Positions 18,631 to 27,121 of a stretch of DNA of 64,000 nt are shown here, in pieces. A program made the translations under genes and the position numbers. The notes under the pieces were generated by a model. The model made no database searches. It was not told where the DNA came from and saw nothing but the letters and a program-made list of their open reading frames with translations. The stretch comes from Sulfuriferula sp. GTDB lineage: Bacteria > Pseudomonadota > Gammaproteobacteria > Burkholderiales > Sulfuriferulaceae. Within the stretch, counting starts at the first letter, position 1. Each line of letters opens with the position of its first letter. Location: NCBI GenBank assembly GCA_031291235.1, contig JARLJL010000013.1:355408-419407 (forward strand), read 5' to 3'.

Positions 18631-19674
18631 ATGGAAATATCCGAACTGCTGGCTTTTGCAGTCAAAAACAAGGCATCCGATCTGCACCTTTCAGCCGGTC
18701 TGCCGCCAATGATACGCGTCCACGGCGATATACGCCGTATCAATCTGCCGGATATGAACCATCAAACCGTACACGACATGGTGTACGACATCATGAATGA
18801 CGGCCAGCGCAAAATATACGAAGAAACGCTGGAAGTCGACTTTTCGTTCGAAGTGCCGACTCTGGCGCGTTTCCGCGTCAACGCATTTAACCAGAATCGC
18901 GGCGCAGGCGCAGTATTCCGTACCATTCCCAGCAAGGTACTGACGCTGGAAGACCTCAACGCCCCCAAAATCTTCAAGGACATCGCTGACAATCCCCGCG
19001 GCATTGTACTCGTTACCGGTCCTACCGGCTCGGGCAAATCTACCACGCTGGCAGCGATGGTGGATTACGTCAACGAAAACGAATACGGCCACATCCTGAC
19101 TGTCGAAGACCCTATCGAATTTGTGCACCAGAGCAAGAAATGCGTCATCAACCAGCGCGAAGTCGGCCCGCATACCTTGTCTTTTGCCAACGCCTTGCGC
19201 TCGGCGCTGCGCGAAGATCCGGACGTCATTCTCGTCGGCGAAATGCGCGATCTGGAAACCATCCGCCTCGCGCTCACCGCCGCGGAAACCGGCCACCTGG
19301 TATTCGGTACCCTGCACACCAGTTCGGCTGCAAAAACCATCGACCGTATCGTCGACGTATTCCCGGCAGCGGAAAAGGAAATGGTCCGTTCCATGCTGTC
19401 TGAATCCATACGCGCGGTCATTTCGCAAACCCTGCTCAAAACCAAGGACGGTACCGGCCGGGTTGCCGCCCACGAAATCATGATAGGCACGCCGGCAATA
19501 CGCAACCTGATCCGCGAGAACAAAATCGCGCAGATGTATTCGTCCATCCAGACCGGCCAGAATGTCGGCATGCAGACACTGGATCAGTGTTTGCACGATC
19601 TGGTCAAACGCAACGTCATTTCCATAGGCGAAGCGCGTATGCGTGCCGCCAACAAAGACATGTTCCTGGGATAA
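18631..19674 (+). CDS. pilT: Type IV pilus retraction ATPase PilT
   Basis: 347 residues, the usual PilT length. Walker A is GPTGSGKST (about residue 130), the Asp box is EDPIEFVHQSKK, Walker B is RSALREDPDVILVGEMRD, and the His box is TGHLVFGTLHTSSA. The AIRNLIRENKIAQMYSSIQ segment is the PilT-specific C-terminal AIRNLIRE motif needed for retraction. It powers pilus depolymerisation and twitching. It is followed three bases later by pilU. Confidence 0.98.
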   Translation: MEISELLAFAVKNKASDLHLSAGLPPMIRVHGDIRRINLPDMNHQTVHDMVYDIMNDGQRKIYEETLEVDFSFEVPTLARFRVNAFNQNRGAGAVFRTIPSKVLTLEDLNAPKIFKDIADNPRGIVLVTGPTGSGKSTTLAAMVDYVNENEYGHILTVEDPIEFVHQSKKCVINQREVGPHTLSFANALRSALREDPDVILVGEMRDLETIRLALTAAETGHLVFGTLHTSSAAKTIDRIVDVFPAAEKEMVRSMLSESIRAVISQTLLKTKDGTGRVAAHEIMIGTPAIRNLIRENKIAQMYSSIQTGQNVGMQTLDQCLHDLVKRNVISIGEARMRAANKDMFLG

Positions 19675-19677
19675 ACA

Positions 19678-20805
19678 ATGGACGCACTGAATACCATACA
19701 CGACCTGCTGCGTTTGATGCTAAGCAAACGCGCGTCAGACCTGTTCATTACTGCCGGCTTCCCGCCTGCGATCAAGGTTGACGGCAAAATCGCACCGGTT
19801 TCCAATCAGACGCTGACACCTTCGCACACGCGCGAACTCGCCCGCTGCATCATGAACGACAAGCAGTGGCACGACTTCGACATACACCACGAAGCCAATT
19901 TCGCCATTTCCCCGCCGGAAATCGGCCGTTTCCGGGTTAACGCTTTCGTACAGCAAGGGCGTATCGGCGTGGTATTGCGTACCATCACCACGCTCATTCC
20001 CAAACTCGAACAACTCAACCTGCCGCCGGTACTGCGCGACGTGGCCATGGTAAAGCGCGGTCTGGTGATTTTTGTCGGCGGTACCGGTTCCGGCAAATCC
20101 ACCTCGCTGGCAGCCATGGTCGGGCATCGTAACGAAAATGCGCAAGACCATATCATCACTATCGAAGATCCGGTCGAATATGTGCACGAACACAAAAAAT
20201 CCATCATCACCCAGCGCGAAGTAGGGGTCGATACCGAGAACTGGTTTGCCGCACTGAAGAACACCTTGCGTCAGGCGCCCGACGTTATCCTTATCGGCGA
20301 AGTACGCGATCGAGAAACCATGGAATACGCGATTGCCTTTGCCGAAACCGGCCACCTGTGCCTGACCACGCTCCACGCCAACTCGGCCAACCAGGCGCTG
20401 GACCGTATCATCAACTTCTTCCCGGAAGACCGCCGCCAGCAATTGCTGATGGATTTGTCGCTCAACCTCAAAGCCTTCATCTCGCAACGCCTGATCGCCC
20501 GCAAAGGCACCACAGGCCGTATCGCTGCCGTGGAAGTGTTGCTCAACTCGCCGTTGATTTCCGATCTGATTTTCAAGGGACAGGTGCATGAGATCAAGGA
20601 AATCATGACCAAGTCGCGTGAGCTCGGCATGCAGACCTTCGACCAGTCGCTATTCGACCTGTACGAAGCGGGCATGATTACTTATGAAGACGCATTGCGC
20701 AATGCCGACTCGCTCAACGACCTCAGACTGAAGATCAAACTGCAAGGCCAGGAGTCGAAAGACCGCGACGTCATGTCAGGCATCAACAACCTCAACATTA
20801 TCTGA
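19678..20805 (+). CDS. pilU: PilT-dependent accessory retraction ATPase PilU
   Basis: 375 residues. Same fold as PilT, with Walker A GGTGSGKST, Asp box EDPVEYVHEHKKS, Walker B RQAPDVILIGEVRD and His box TGHLCLTTLHANSA. It differs at the C-terminus: LNSPLISDLIFKGQVHEIKE replaces the AIRNLIRE motif and the tail is longer, as in known PilU. It assists PilT-driven retraction under load. It converges with rlmL, with a 22-base gap and no obvious terminator. Confidence 0.96.
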   Translation: MDALNTIHDLLRLMLSKRASDLFITAGFPPAIKVDGKIAPVSNQTLTPSHTRELARCIMNDKQWHDFDIHHEANFAISPPEIGRFRVNAFVQQGRIGVVLRTITTLIPKLEQLNLPPVLRDVAMVKRGLVIFVGGTGSGKSTSLAAMVGHRNENAQDHIITIEDPVEYVHEHKKSIITQREVGVDTENWFAALKNTLRQAPDVILIGEVRDRETMEYAIAFAETGHLCLTTLHANSANQALDRIINFFPEDRRQQLLMDLSLNLKAFISQRLIARKGTTGRIAAVEVLLNSPLISDLIFKGQVHEIKEIMTKSRELGMQTFDQSLFDLYEAGMITYEDALRNADSLNDLRLKIKLQGQESKDRDVMSGINNLNII

Positions 20806-20827
20806 GAATCGGATCGAGCACCGGCGT

Positions 20828-21994
20828 TCAACCGTCGGCATCCTGTTTCCGCGCCGATCCGGCAACTATCTTGTACTCGAACAAGCGACACTCCAGTGCG
20901 CCGTTGAATAACGGCGTGCGTTTGGTCGCATTCAGCCGTATCAGCTTGGGCAGATTCATATCAGCCGACAGGATATAGGCCGTCCAGCCCGCGCACCGAC
21001 GCTTCAGCCAGTCGCCCAGCTTGGGATAAAACTCAGCCAGCTCGGCCTGTTCGCCGATACGGATGCCGTATGGCGGGTTGGTCACGATAATGCCCGACTC
21101 CGCGGGTGCCGGCACTTCCAGCACGTTGCCCTGTTTCAGCTCGATCACGTTTTCCAGCCCGGCCGCTTCCAGATTGACCCGCGCGTCGCGCAAGGAATCG
21201 CCGAACATATCGCGCCCGTAAATCGGTTGCGGCGTAGCCGGCAATTGCGCAGCAACAGCGGCCTGCCTGATCGGCAGCCACACCTTGGCATCGTAACGGG
21301 TCAATTTCTCGAAACCGAAATCGCGATTGCTGCCCGGCGCGATGTTCAGCGCGACTTGGGCCGCCTCCATGAGGATAGTACCGCTACCGCACATAGGGTC
21401 GAAGAACGGCATGCCCGGCTGCCAGCCGGACAGCCTGACCATGCCTGCCGCCAGATTCTCGTTCAGCGGCGCGGCGCCTGCCTGCTTGCGTAAGCCGCGC
21501 TTGAACAGCGATGCGCCAGAGGTATCCAGATACAGCGTACAAGTCGTCGCTGTCAGGAACGCATGAATGCGGACATCCGGTTCGCGAATATCGACATCGG
21601 GACGCTTGCCTGTGGCGTCGCGAAATCGGTCGCAAATGGCGTCCTTGATCCGCAGCGTAGTGAATTCCAGACTCTTTAACGGCGCTTTCTGCGCTGTCAT
21701 TTTCACGACGATGGTGCGATCCACACTGAACATCGCCGGCCAATCGAATGACAACGCGCCCTGATAAATATCTTCTTCGTCACTATAGTCGCCGCCGCCC
21801 ACGCGCCAGAGCACCCGGCTCGCGAGACGCGAATGCAAATTCACGCGATAGCACAGAGCGAACTCTCCCGAGAACGCCACGCCGCCGTAAGTAGGCGCAA
21901 TCGCCTGCGCACCCTGCTCACGCAATTCGTCACCAAGCAAAGCCTCCAGTCCGCGCGGACAGGTGGCGAAAAACTGTTCCAATTTTCTGGTCAT
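20828..21994 (-). CDS. rlmL: THUMP-domain 23S rRNA guanine-N2 methyltransferase (RlmL type)
   Basis: 388 residues. An N-terminal THUMP domain (about 45-155) precedes a class I methyltransferase with motif I FDPMCGSGTILMEAAQVAL and the catalytic VTNPPYGIRIGEQ (N-P-P-Y). It corresponds to the RlmL half of the fused gamma-proteobacterial RlmKL, which makes m2G2445 in 23S rRNA; the RlmK half is absent, as is usual in betaproteobacteria. Its start overlaps the hemJ stop by four bases. Confidence 0.9.
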   Translation of the reverse strand: MTRKLEQFFATCPRGLEALLGDELREQGAQAIAPTYGGVAFSGEFALCYRVNLHSRLASRVLWRVGGGDYSDEEDIYQGALSFDWPAMFSVDRTIVVKMTAQKAPLKSLEFTTLRIKDAICDRFRDATGKRPDVDIREPDVRIHAFLTATTCTLYLDTSGASLFKRGLRKQAGAAPLNENLAAGMVRLSGWQPGMPFFDPMCGSGTILMEAAQVALNIAPGSNRDFGFEKLTRYDAKVWLPIRQAAVAAQLPATPQPIYGRDMFGDSLRDARVNLEAAGLENVIELKQGNVLEVPAPAESGIIVTNPPYGIRIGEQAELAEFYPKLGDWLKRRCAGWTAYILSADMNLPKLIRLNATKRTPLFNGALECRLFEYKIVAGSARKQDADG

Positions 21995-22407
21995 GCAAAC
22001 TCCGGTTTCAACACTACTAAAAACACCACTGCAAACAGTATCAATACTGGCAGCTCATTAAACCAGCGATAAAATACGTGGCTATGCACATTGCGATCCG
22101 CGGCAAACACCTGCACCAGATGCCCGCAATACAAATGATAGGCAACGAGCACCCCGACCAGCGCCAGTTTAATATGCAACCAAGCCCCGGTATAACCGTA
22201 GCCCAGCCATAACCAGGTACCGAATACCAAAGCCAACACCCCTAACGGCGTCATAAACCGATACAATTTGCGTTCCATTAACTTGAACTGGGCTATCGTG
22301 ACAGCGTCGTTCACCATGGCGTGATTGACAAACAGGCGCGGCAAATAAAACAGGCCGGCAAACCAGCTGGCCACAAAAATGATATGTAACGCCTTAATCC
22401 ACAACAT
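21991..22407 (-). CDS. hemJ: HemJ-type protoporphyrinogen IX oxidase
   Basis: 138 residues with four membrane helices. The N-terminus LWIKALHIIFVASWFAGLFY holds the conserved His and the W-F-A-G-L-F-Y-L-P-R-L-F signature of the HemJ (UPF0093) family. A later His in VAYHLYCGH and the Lys/Arg sites fit the family. HemJ oxidises protoporphyrinogen IX in bacteria lacking HemG/HemY. Other haem genes here are hemB and hemL. It is coupled to rlmL downstream and diverges from a TlpA-like gene across only 12 bases, so their promoters must lie inside coding sequence. Confidence 0.9.
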   Translation of the reverse strand: MLWIKALHIIFVASWFAGLFYLPRLFVNHAMVNDAVTIAQFKLMERKLYRFMTPLGVLALVFGTWLWLGYGYTGAWLHIKLALVGVLVAYHLYCGHLVQVFAADRNVHSHVFYRWFNELPVLILFAVVFLVVLKPEFA

Positions 22408-22419
22408 TCAAACCTCACC

Positions 22420-22959
22420 ATGCTTAAACAATTTGCCAATCATCCATGGGTTAAAAAGCTTACCCCCAGCCCATTTACTCTATTCCTGATGGCCCTGATC
22501 GTGTATTTCTGGTTCCGCCCGCCAGCCTGGGTCACGGATGAACACCGACCGGTCGCCAACGTTGCCATACACATGACGGACGGGCAAACCATACCGCTCG
22601 CATCATTGCACGGCAAAGTCGTGCTGGTGAGCTTCTGGGCGACATGGTGTCCGTATTGTCGTCATGAAATGCCGGAGATTCAGGCATTCTACCGCGACTG
22701 GCATGATAAAGGCTTTGAAACTTTGGCGTTGTCGATTGAGGATGACCCGGCACTGGTAGCGCAGTTCATGCGCCAGCAGGGCTATACCTTCCCGGCCGGA
22801 CTGGCCGATGCCGCGACGCAACACGCATTCGGCGAGATCAAAAAAGTACCGATGTCGTTTATAGTCGACAAACAGGGGGTAATCCGCCATGAAATCAGCG
22901 GTCAGGTCTACTATGCCCGGCTGAAAGATCTGGTAACGCCACTATTGCAGGCGCCTTAA
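22420..22959 (+). CDS. TlpA-like membrane-anchored thiol-disulfide oxidoreductase
   Basis: 179 residues. An N-terminal membrane anchor (about 20-35, FTLFLMALIVYFWF) precedes a thioredoxin domain with the active-site motif FWATWCPYCRHEMP, and the cis-Pro in KKVPMSFIVDKQGVI. This is the TlpA/ResA/CcmG class of periplasmic reductants, often used for cytochrome c maturation, for which resB and ccsA occur later in this window. Its 3' end overlaps the convergent dinB by four bases. A second TlpA paralogue lies at 23498-24007. Confidence 0.88.
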   Translation: MLKQFANHPWVKKLTPSPFTLFLMALIVYFWFRPPAWVTDEHRPVANVAIHMTDGQTIPLASLHGKVVLVSFWATWCPYCRHEMPEIQAFYRDWHDKGFETLALSIEDDPALVAQFMRQQGYTFPAGLADAATQHAFGEIKKVPMSFIVDKQGVIRHEISGQVYYARLKDLVTPLLQAP

Positions 22960-23501
22960 GGCATTGCAGCCAGCTTGCTGCGATAGGCATCCATTTCACG
23001 CTTGTAATAAATATAATCCATTTCCAGACTACGATAGCCCAAACGGGTAATGACCGCCGAAATTTGTCCGCGATGATGTACCTGATGCATCATCATATGG
23101 GTAACGACATCCCGCACCCACATTTGCTGAGGCTCGCCCTTGGTGGTGAAATACGCCAGGCGGCTTTCAAAAAAAGCATCGTCGCATTCTTCCAGCCAAA
23201 GCTGCAATTCGCGCGCCTGCGCCTGGGTCACTTCTATCAGCTGATTCCAGTCCGGATAGGTGATTTTTGTAAAATCGACCGTCAATACCTCTCCGCGTAA
23301 ACGGGCAAACCACAACTGATTCACCAGCAATATATGATCCACGGTGTGATGTATGCTATCGAAATACAAGCCTTGCGCACTCGTCAGCAAAACCGGATCG
23401 ACCCGCCCCAGCGCGGCGAACAGCCGGTCGTTCGCCCATAACTGAAAATCGGCCTGTACGACAAAATAGCTTTTCCAGGCATAAGGAGCGTTCGCGTTCA
23501 T
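22956..23501 (-). CDS. DinB/YfiT family four-helix protein
   Basis: 181 residues. The DinB-fold metal-binding histidines are visible: one in SIHHTVDHILLVNQLWFARL and two in THMMMHQVHHRGQISAVITR near residue 135. Members act as metal-dependent thiol transferases or damage-inducible proteins; the function of this branch is not defined. It overlaps the downstream end of the TlpA-like gene at 22959 and is coupled (4 bases) to the upstream TlpA-like gene starting at 24007, so it is co-expressed with a thiol oxidoreductase. Confidence 0.85.
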   Translation of the reverse strand: MNANAPYAWKSYFVVQADFQLWANDRLFAALGRVDPVLLTSAQGLYFDSIHHTVDHILLVNQLWFARLRGEVLTVDFTKITYPDWNQLIEVTQAQARELQLWLEECDDAFFESRLAYFTTKGEPQQMWVRDVVTHMMMHQVHHRGQISAVITRLGYRSLEMDYIYYKREMDAYRSKLAAMP

Positions 23502-24007
23502 GATGATTTGCCTATTCCATCCAGACGCTGTCGCAATTTCGCGAAGTCCAGGTCGCCTATGGTTTGCTCAACGATATGCCCATCACCGTCGATCAAAAAC
23601 GAAGTCGGCGTCAATTTCACATCGCCGAAAGCATGCGCAATATCGCCCTGACTATCCAGTACCACAGGGAACGGCAATCCGCGCTCAGCTGCAAATTGCC
23701 GCACATGGTCAGGCGTATCGTAACTCATTGCCACCGCCACCAGCTCGAATCCCTTGTCGTGGTAATGCGCATAAGTCTCAGCCAACTGCGGCATTTCCTT
23801 AACGCATCCCGGACAGCTCGTCGCCCAGAAATTCACCAATACTGTTTTACCCTGAAATTGCGCCAGCGCAACCGGCTTTCCGGCGAGATCGGTCAGGGTC
23901 AAATCGGGCACACTGGGCTTCTGCGTCAATCCCAGATACAACGTTACAACCAATGCGATACCCAAGACAGCAAATAAAAAAAACTTGTGATATTGTTTGT
24001 TACCCAT
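23498..24007 (-). CDS. TlpA/ResA-like thioredoxin-fold protein
   Basis: 169 residues with an N-terminal membrane anchor (FFLFAVLGIALVVTLYLGL) and a thioredoxin domain. The active site is FWATSCPGCVKEMPQL and the cis-Pro loop is KLTPTSFLIDGDGHI. It is probably a periplasmic disulfide reductant. It is translationally coupled to dinB and differs from the neighbouring TlpA-like protein in its CPGC versus CPYC motif, implying different redox potential or partner. It diverges from the DUF4197 gene across 26 bases. Confidence 0.88.
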   Translation of the reverse strand: MGNKQYHKFFLFAVLGIALVVTLYLGLTQKPSVPDLTLTDLAGKPVALAQFQGKTVLVNFWATSCPGCVKEMPQLAETYAHYHDKGFELVAVAMSYDTPDHVRQFAAERGLPFPVVLDSQGDIAHAFGDVKLTPTSFLIDGDGHIVEQTIGDLDFAKLRQRLDGIGKSS

Positions 24008-24033
24008 CTCATTTTTCCTTGAGGAATGTCAGC

Positions 24034-24753
24034 ATGCATCGATTTAACATGTGCCGAATTGTCATCTTTTTTACAATGTTTGTCATCAACACTCTGGCAC
24101 TGGCCGATGTTACCGACATCACCGACACGCAAGCCAGCAATGGTTTAAAGCAGGCCCTGATACAAGGGGCCAGCAATGCAGTCGGCCAGCTCGGCCGCAG
24201 CGGCGGTTTTCTGGACAACCCGCAGATCCGGATACCGTTACCATCCAACTTGCAGAAAGTCGAAGGCGTCATGCGCACGCTGGGCCAGGGTCAGGCTTTC
24301 GACGACCTCAACATCGCCATGAACCGCGCTGCCGAGGCATCGGTTCCTGCCGCCAAGACTTTACTCATTAACGCTGTCAGGAATATGACACTGACCGATG
24401 CAAAAAACATACTTACCGGCGGCGATACCGCAGGTACCGAGTATTTTCGCAAGAATTCCGAAGCCAAACTGCAACAGACTTTTCTGCCTATCGTCAGCCG
24501 CTATACCAAAAAACAGGGACTGGCCCAGCAGTACAACCAACTCGCGGGGCAAGCGGCCCAATTCGGACTGGTCAGTCAGCAGGACGCCAACATCGAACGC
24601 TATATCACGCAAAAGGCGCTGGATGGGCTCTATCTGACCATTGCCAATGAAGAAAAATCCCTACGCGCAAACCCGCTACAATATACCAGCAATATCGCCA
24701 GCAAATACAACAGCAACCTCTTAAAAACAGTATTCGGTGCATTACAGCAATAA
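24034..24753 (+). CDS. Exported DUF4197 family protein
   Basis: 239 residues from the ATG at 24034, which follows GAGGA at nine bases; the longer frame to 23953 is unsupported. A signal peptide (CRIVIFFTMFVINTLALA, then DVTD) is followed by a helical domain with the DUF4197 hallmarks: GLKQALIQGASNAVGQLGR, IPLPSNLQKVEGVMRTLG, FLPIVSRYTKKQGL and KALDGLYLTIANEEKSLRAN. Function is unknown in the family. A DJ-1-like gene begins one base after its stop codon. Confidence 0.88.
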   Translation: MHRFNMCRIVIFFTMFVINTLALADVTDITDTQASNGLKQALIQGASNAVGQLGRSGGFLDNPQIRIPLPSNLQKVEGVMRTLGQGQAFDDLNIAMNRAAEASVPAAKTLLINAVRNMTLTDAKNILTGGDTAGTEYFRKNSEAKLQQTFLPIVSRYTKKQGLAQQYNQLAGQAAQFGLVSQQDANIERYITQKALDGLYLTIANEEKSLRANPLQYTSNIASKYNSNLLKTVFGALQQ

Positions 24754-24754
24754 C

Positions 24755-25501
24755 ATGGCTCATATTCTCATCATTCTTACCGCCGCCGACAGCCTGCCGC
24801 TCAATGACGGCAGCGCCATCGCCACCGGTTTCTGGGCGCAGGAATTCGTTCCTGCCCACCACGCATTTCTGGAACACGGTCACCAGATCAGCATCGCCAC
24901 ACCCAATGGCAAGCCCGCAGCACTGGACGAAAACTGTTTTGCGCCGGAATTTCACGATCACGACACGGGACGTATACTCAACCTGCGCGAGCAACTGAAT
25001 GAAATAGATGCATGGCGTACGCCTTTATCGCTGGAGCGCATTGCCCTGACCGGGGTGAAATACGACGCTGTATTTTTCCCTGGCGGACATGGGCCCATGG
25101 TTGACCTGATCAATTCCGCAGCCGCCGGCACATTGGTAAAACGCACACTCGCCAACCACGGCCTGATCGGCGCAATCTGCCACGGTCCCGCGGGTTTGGT
25201 GCCTGCCCAGCACGAAGGCCGCTGGCTGTTTGCCGATTACCAGCTCACCTGCTTCAGCCCCGAAGAAGAACAACTCGCGGGATTAAGCCGGCTTTTGCCC
25301 GCATTGCTGGCCGACCGGCTAACCCATCTTGGCGGCAACCTGAGTTTCGGCGCACCTGGTACCGAACATGTTGTTATCGATCGCCAGCTGTACACAGGCC
25401 AGAACCCGGCATCAGCCGACAAGCTTGCATATCAGATGGCACGCCGACTCAAGAAAATGGGGTCGCTGGACAAGGATGCCTGCACTACGCCTTGTGATTA
25501 A
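24755..25501 (+). CDS. DJ-1/PfpI superfamily protein (Hsp31-like)
   Basis: 248 residues from the ATG at 24755, one base after the DUF4197 stop. It has a class I glutamine amidotransferase-like fold: the FFPGGHGPMVDL segment and the nucleophile elbow AICHGPAGLV with its Cys. The SIATPNGKPAALDE insertion and the FSPEEEQ region resemble the Hsp31/glyoxalase III group, which deglycate or detoxify methylglyoxal. Which activity applies here cannot be decided from sequence. The next operon starts after 170 bases containing NtrC and sigma-54 sites. Confidence 0.85.
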   Translation: MAHILIILTAADSLPLNDGSAIATGFWAQEFVPAHHAFLEHGHQISIATPNGKPAALDENCFAPEFHDHDTGRILNLREQLNEIDAWRTPLSLERIALTGVKYDAVFFPGGHGPMVDLINSAAAGTLVKRTLANHGLIGAICHGPAGLVPAQHEGRWLFADYQLTCFSPEEEQLAGLSRLLPALLADRLTHLGGNLSFGAPGTEHVVIDRQLYTGQNPASADKLAYQMARRLKKMGSLDKDACTTPCD

Positions 25502-25510
25502 GTAACGCAA

Positions 25511-25527
25511 GGCACCTGTTTGGTGCA
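25511..25527. promoter_or_regulatory. NtrC-type enhancer dyad
   Basis: GCACC (25512-25516), five bases, GGTGC (25522-25526) is a perfect dyad and matches the NtrC (NRI) site layout GCACC-N5-GGTGC known from glnA promoters. Its centre is about 135 bases upstream of the start predicted from the sigma-54 promoter at 25628-25642, within the usual -100 to -150 enhancer range. A second GGTGC half-site lies at 25540-25544 without a good partner. Confidence 0.7.
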
Positions 25528-25627
25528 TTCGTCCACACTGGTGCGCCAATTCGGTTCCGAATACTGGAGCGCCCCTGAAACCAACCAAAAACTACAATAA
25601 AAACATGGTATTAAATTAAAATCAAAC

Positions 25628-25642
25628 TGGCACAACATTTGC
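25628..25642 (+). promoter_or_regulatory. Sigma-54 (RpoN) promoter of the ATP-grasp/Anbu operon
   Basis: TGGCACAACATTTGC matches the -24/-12 consensus TGGCAC-N5-TTGC with the invariant GG and GC separated by exactly 10 bases. The predicted start is near 25654, 27 bases before the ATG at 25681. The stretch between this and the NtrC dyad is A/T-rich, compatible with DNA bending. No competing sigma-70 promoter is evident in the gap. Confidence 0.8.
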
Positions 25643-25680
25643 GAATAGACTGTTACATATAACAGCAACAGAGCATGATC

Positions 25681-27120
25681 ATGGATCAAACCGCTAAAGC
25701 CCAACCTGTCACGCTGATCTACGATGAAATGTATACGACTGCCGGCGAGGTACGTAGTCATTACAAGGACATAGCATCACAACTGTTCGCACTCCCGCTG
25801 GAAGCGCTGGCGCAAAAACAGCGCGAAGCTGAAATGCTGTTTCGCCGGCTGGGTATCACGTTTGCAGTTTACGGCGAAGCAGCCGGCGCGGAACGTCTGA
25901 TCCCTTTCGACATCGTACCCCGCGTATTCGGCGCCAAGGAATGGGCGCGACTGGAACAGGGTTTGAAACAACGAGTACAAGCACTCAACGCCTTCCTCCA
26001 CGACATCTATCACGAGCAGAACATCATCAAGGCGGGCATCATGCCGGCCCATCAAATTCTGGATAACAATCTGTACCGACCGGAAATGCAAGGCATAGAC
26101 CTGCCCAATCAGGTCTACGCACATATTGCCGGGATAGACTTGGTGCGCGTTGCCGAGAACGATTTTTACGTACTGGAAGACAACCTGCGCACACCGTCCG
26201 GCGTGTCGTACATGCTGGAAAACCGCAAAACCATGATGCGCCTGTTCCCGGATTTGTTTGCCGGCCACTCCGTTGCGCCGGTAGATCATTATCCGCAAAT
26301 GCTGCTCGATACGCTACGCGAATCGGCTCCGCCCTATGTACGAGATCCTGTCATCGTGGTGATGACGCCCGGCGCATATAACAGCGCTTATTTCGAACAT
26401 GCATTTCTCGCCAGCCAGATGGGTGTGGAACTGGTCGAAGGCAAGGATCTGTTCGTACACGACTACAAAGTGTACATGCACACCACGGAAGGGCCGCAAC
26501 AGGTTCACGTCATTTACCGGCGGGTTGACGACGACTTTCTCGACCCAATGGTGTTCCGCGCAGATTCTACACTGGGCGTTCCCGGGCTGGTCGAAGCGTA
26601 CCGCCGCGGCAACGTCGCACTCGCCAACGCCATCGGCACTGGCGTAGCAGACGACAAATCGACCTATTTATACGTCCCGGCAATGATAGAGTTTTATCTG
26701 GGCGAAAAATCCATCCTCTCCAACGTACCTACCTGGCGACTGCAAGATCCCGACGATCTGAGCCATGTGCTCGCACATTTACCGGAACTGGTGGTCAAGG
26801 AAGTCCAGGGTTCGGGCGGTTATGGCATGCTGGTCGGCCCGACCAGCACCGCACAGGAAATTGCCGCCTACCGTGAACGCATACTGGCATCGCCAGCCAA
26901 TTTCATTGCACAACCTACACTGGCGCTATCAAGCTGCCCTACGCTGGTGGAAGCCGGCATTGCCCCGCGCCATGTCGATTTGCGTCCGTTCGTCCTGTCG
27001 GGCAAGGAAATCCGGCTTGCTCCGGGTGGACTAACCCGCGTCGCACTGGCCGAAGGCTCATTGATAGTCAACTCGTCGCAAGGCGGCGGAACCAAAGACA
27101 CCTGGGTATTGGAGGACTAG
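25681..27120 (+). CDS. Circularly permuted ATP-grasp type 2 protein
   Basis: 479 residues. The ATG at 25681 is preferred over the one at 25675 because AGAG then sits seven bases upstream. It is a DUF404/DUF407 (CP_ATPgrasp) protein: the diagnostic FYVLEDNLRTPSGVSYMLEN motif is near residue 165, followed by VKEVQGSGGYGMLVGP and a basic/acidic C-terminus with RHVDLRPFVLSGKEI. Such enzymes are predicted amide-bond ligases acting on an unknown peptide. It is the first gene of a sigma-54 driven operon with alpha-E, Anbu and transglutaminase genes. Confidence 0.92.
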   Translation: MDQTAKAQPVTLIYDEMYTTAGEVRSHYKDIASQLFALPLEALAQKQREAEMLFRRLGITFAVYGEAAGAERLIPFDIVPRVFGAKEWARLEQGLKQRVQALNAFLHDIYHEQNIIKAGIMPAHQILDNNLYRPEMQGIDLPNQVYAHIAGIDLVRVAENDFYVLEDNLRTPSGVSYMLENRKTMMRLFPDLFAGHSVAPVDHYPQMLLDTLRESAPPYVRDPVIVVMTPGAYNSAYFEHAFLASQMGVELVEGKDLFVHDYKVYMHTTEGPQQVHVIYRRVDDDFLDPMVFRADSTLGVPGLVEAYRRGNVALANAIGTGVADDKSTYLYVPAMIEFYLGEKSILSNVPTWRLQDPDDLSHVLAHLPELVVKEVQGSGGYGMLVGPTSTAQEIAAYRERILASPANFIAQPTLALSSCPTLVEAGIAPRHVDLRPFVLSGKEIRLAPGGLTRVALAEGSLIVNSSQGGGTKDTWVLED

Positions 27121-27121
27121 C

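Noticed and set aside
18691..20589. Long open frames opposite pilT and pilU (336 and 284 residues)
   Set aside because: They lie antisense to well-recognised ATPases and have no start signals or motifs of their own.
25535..25544. Second NtrC site downstream of the dyad
   Set aside because: Only the GGTGC half matches. The partner half (CGTCC) differs at three of five positions, and the 18-base spacing does not follow the usual helical phasing.
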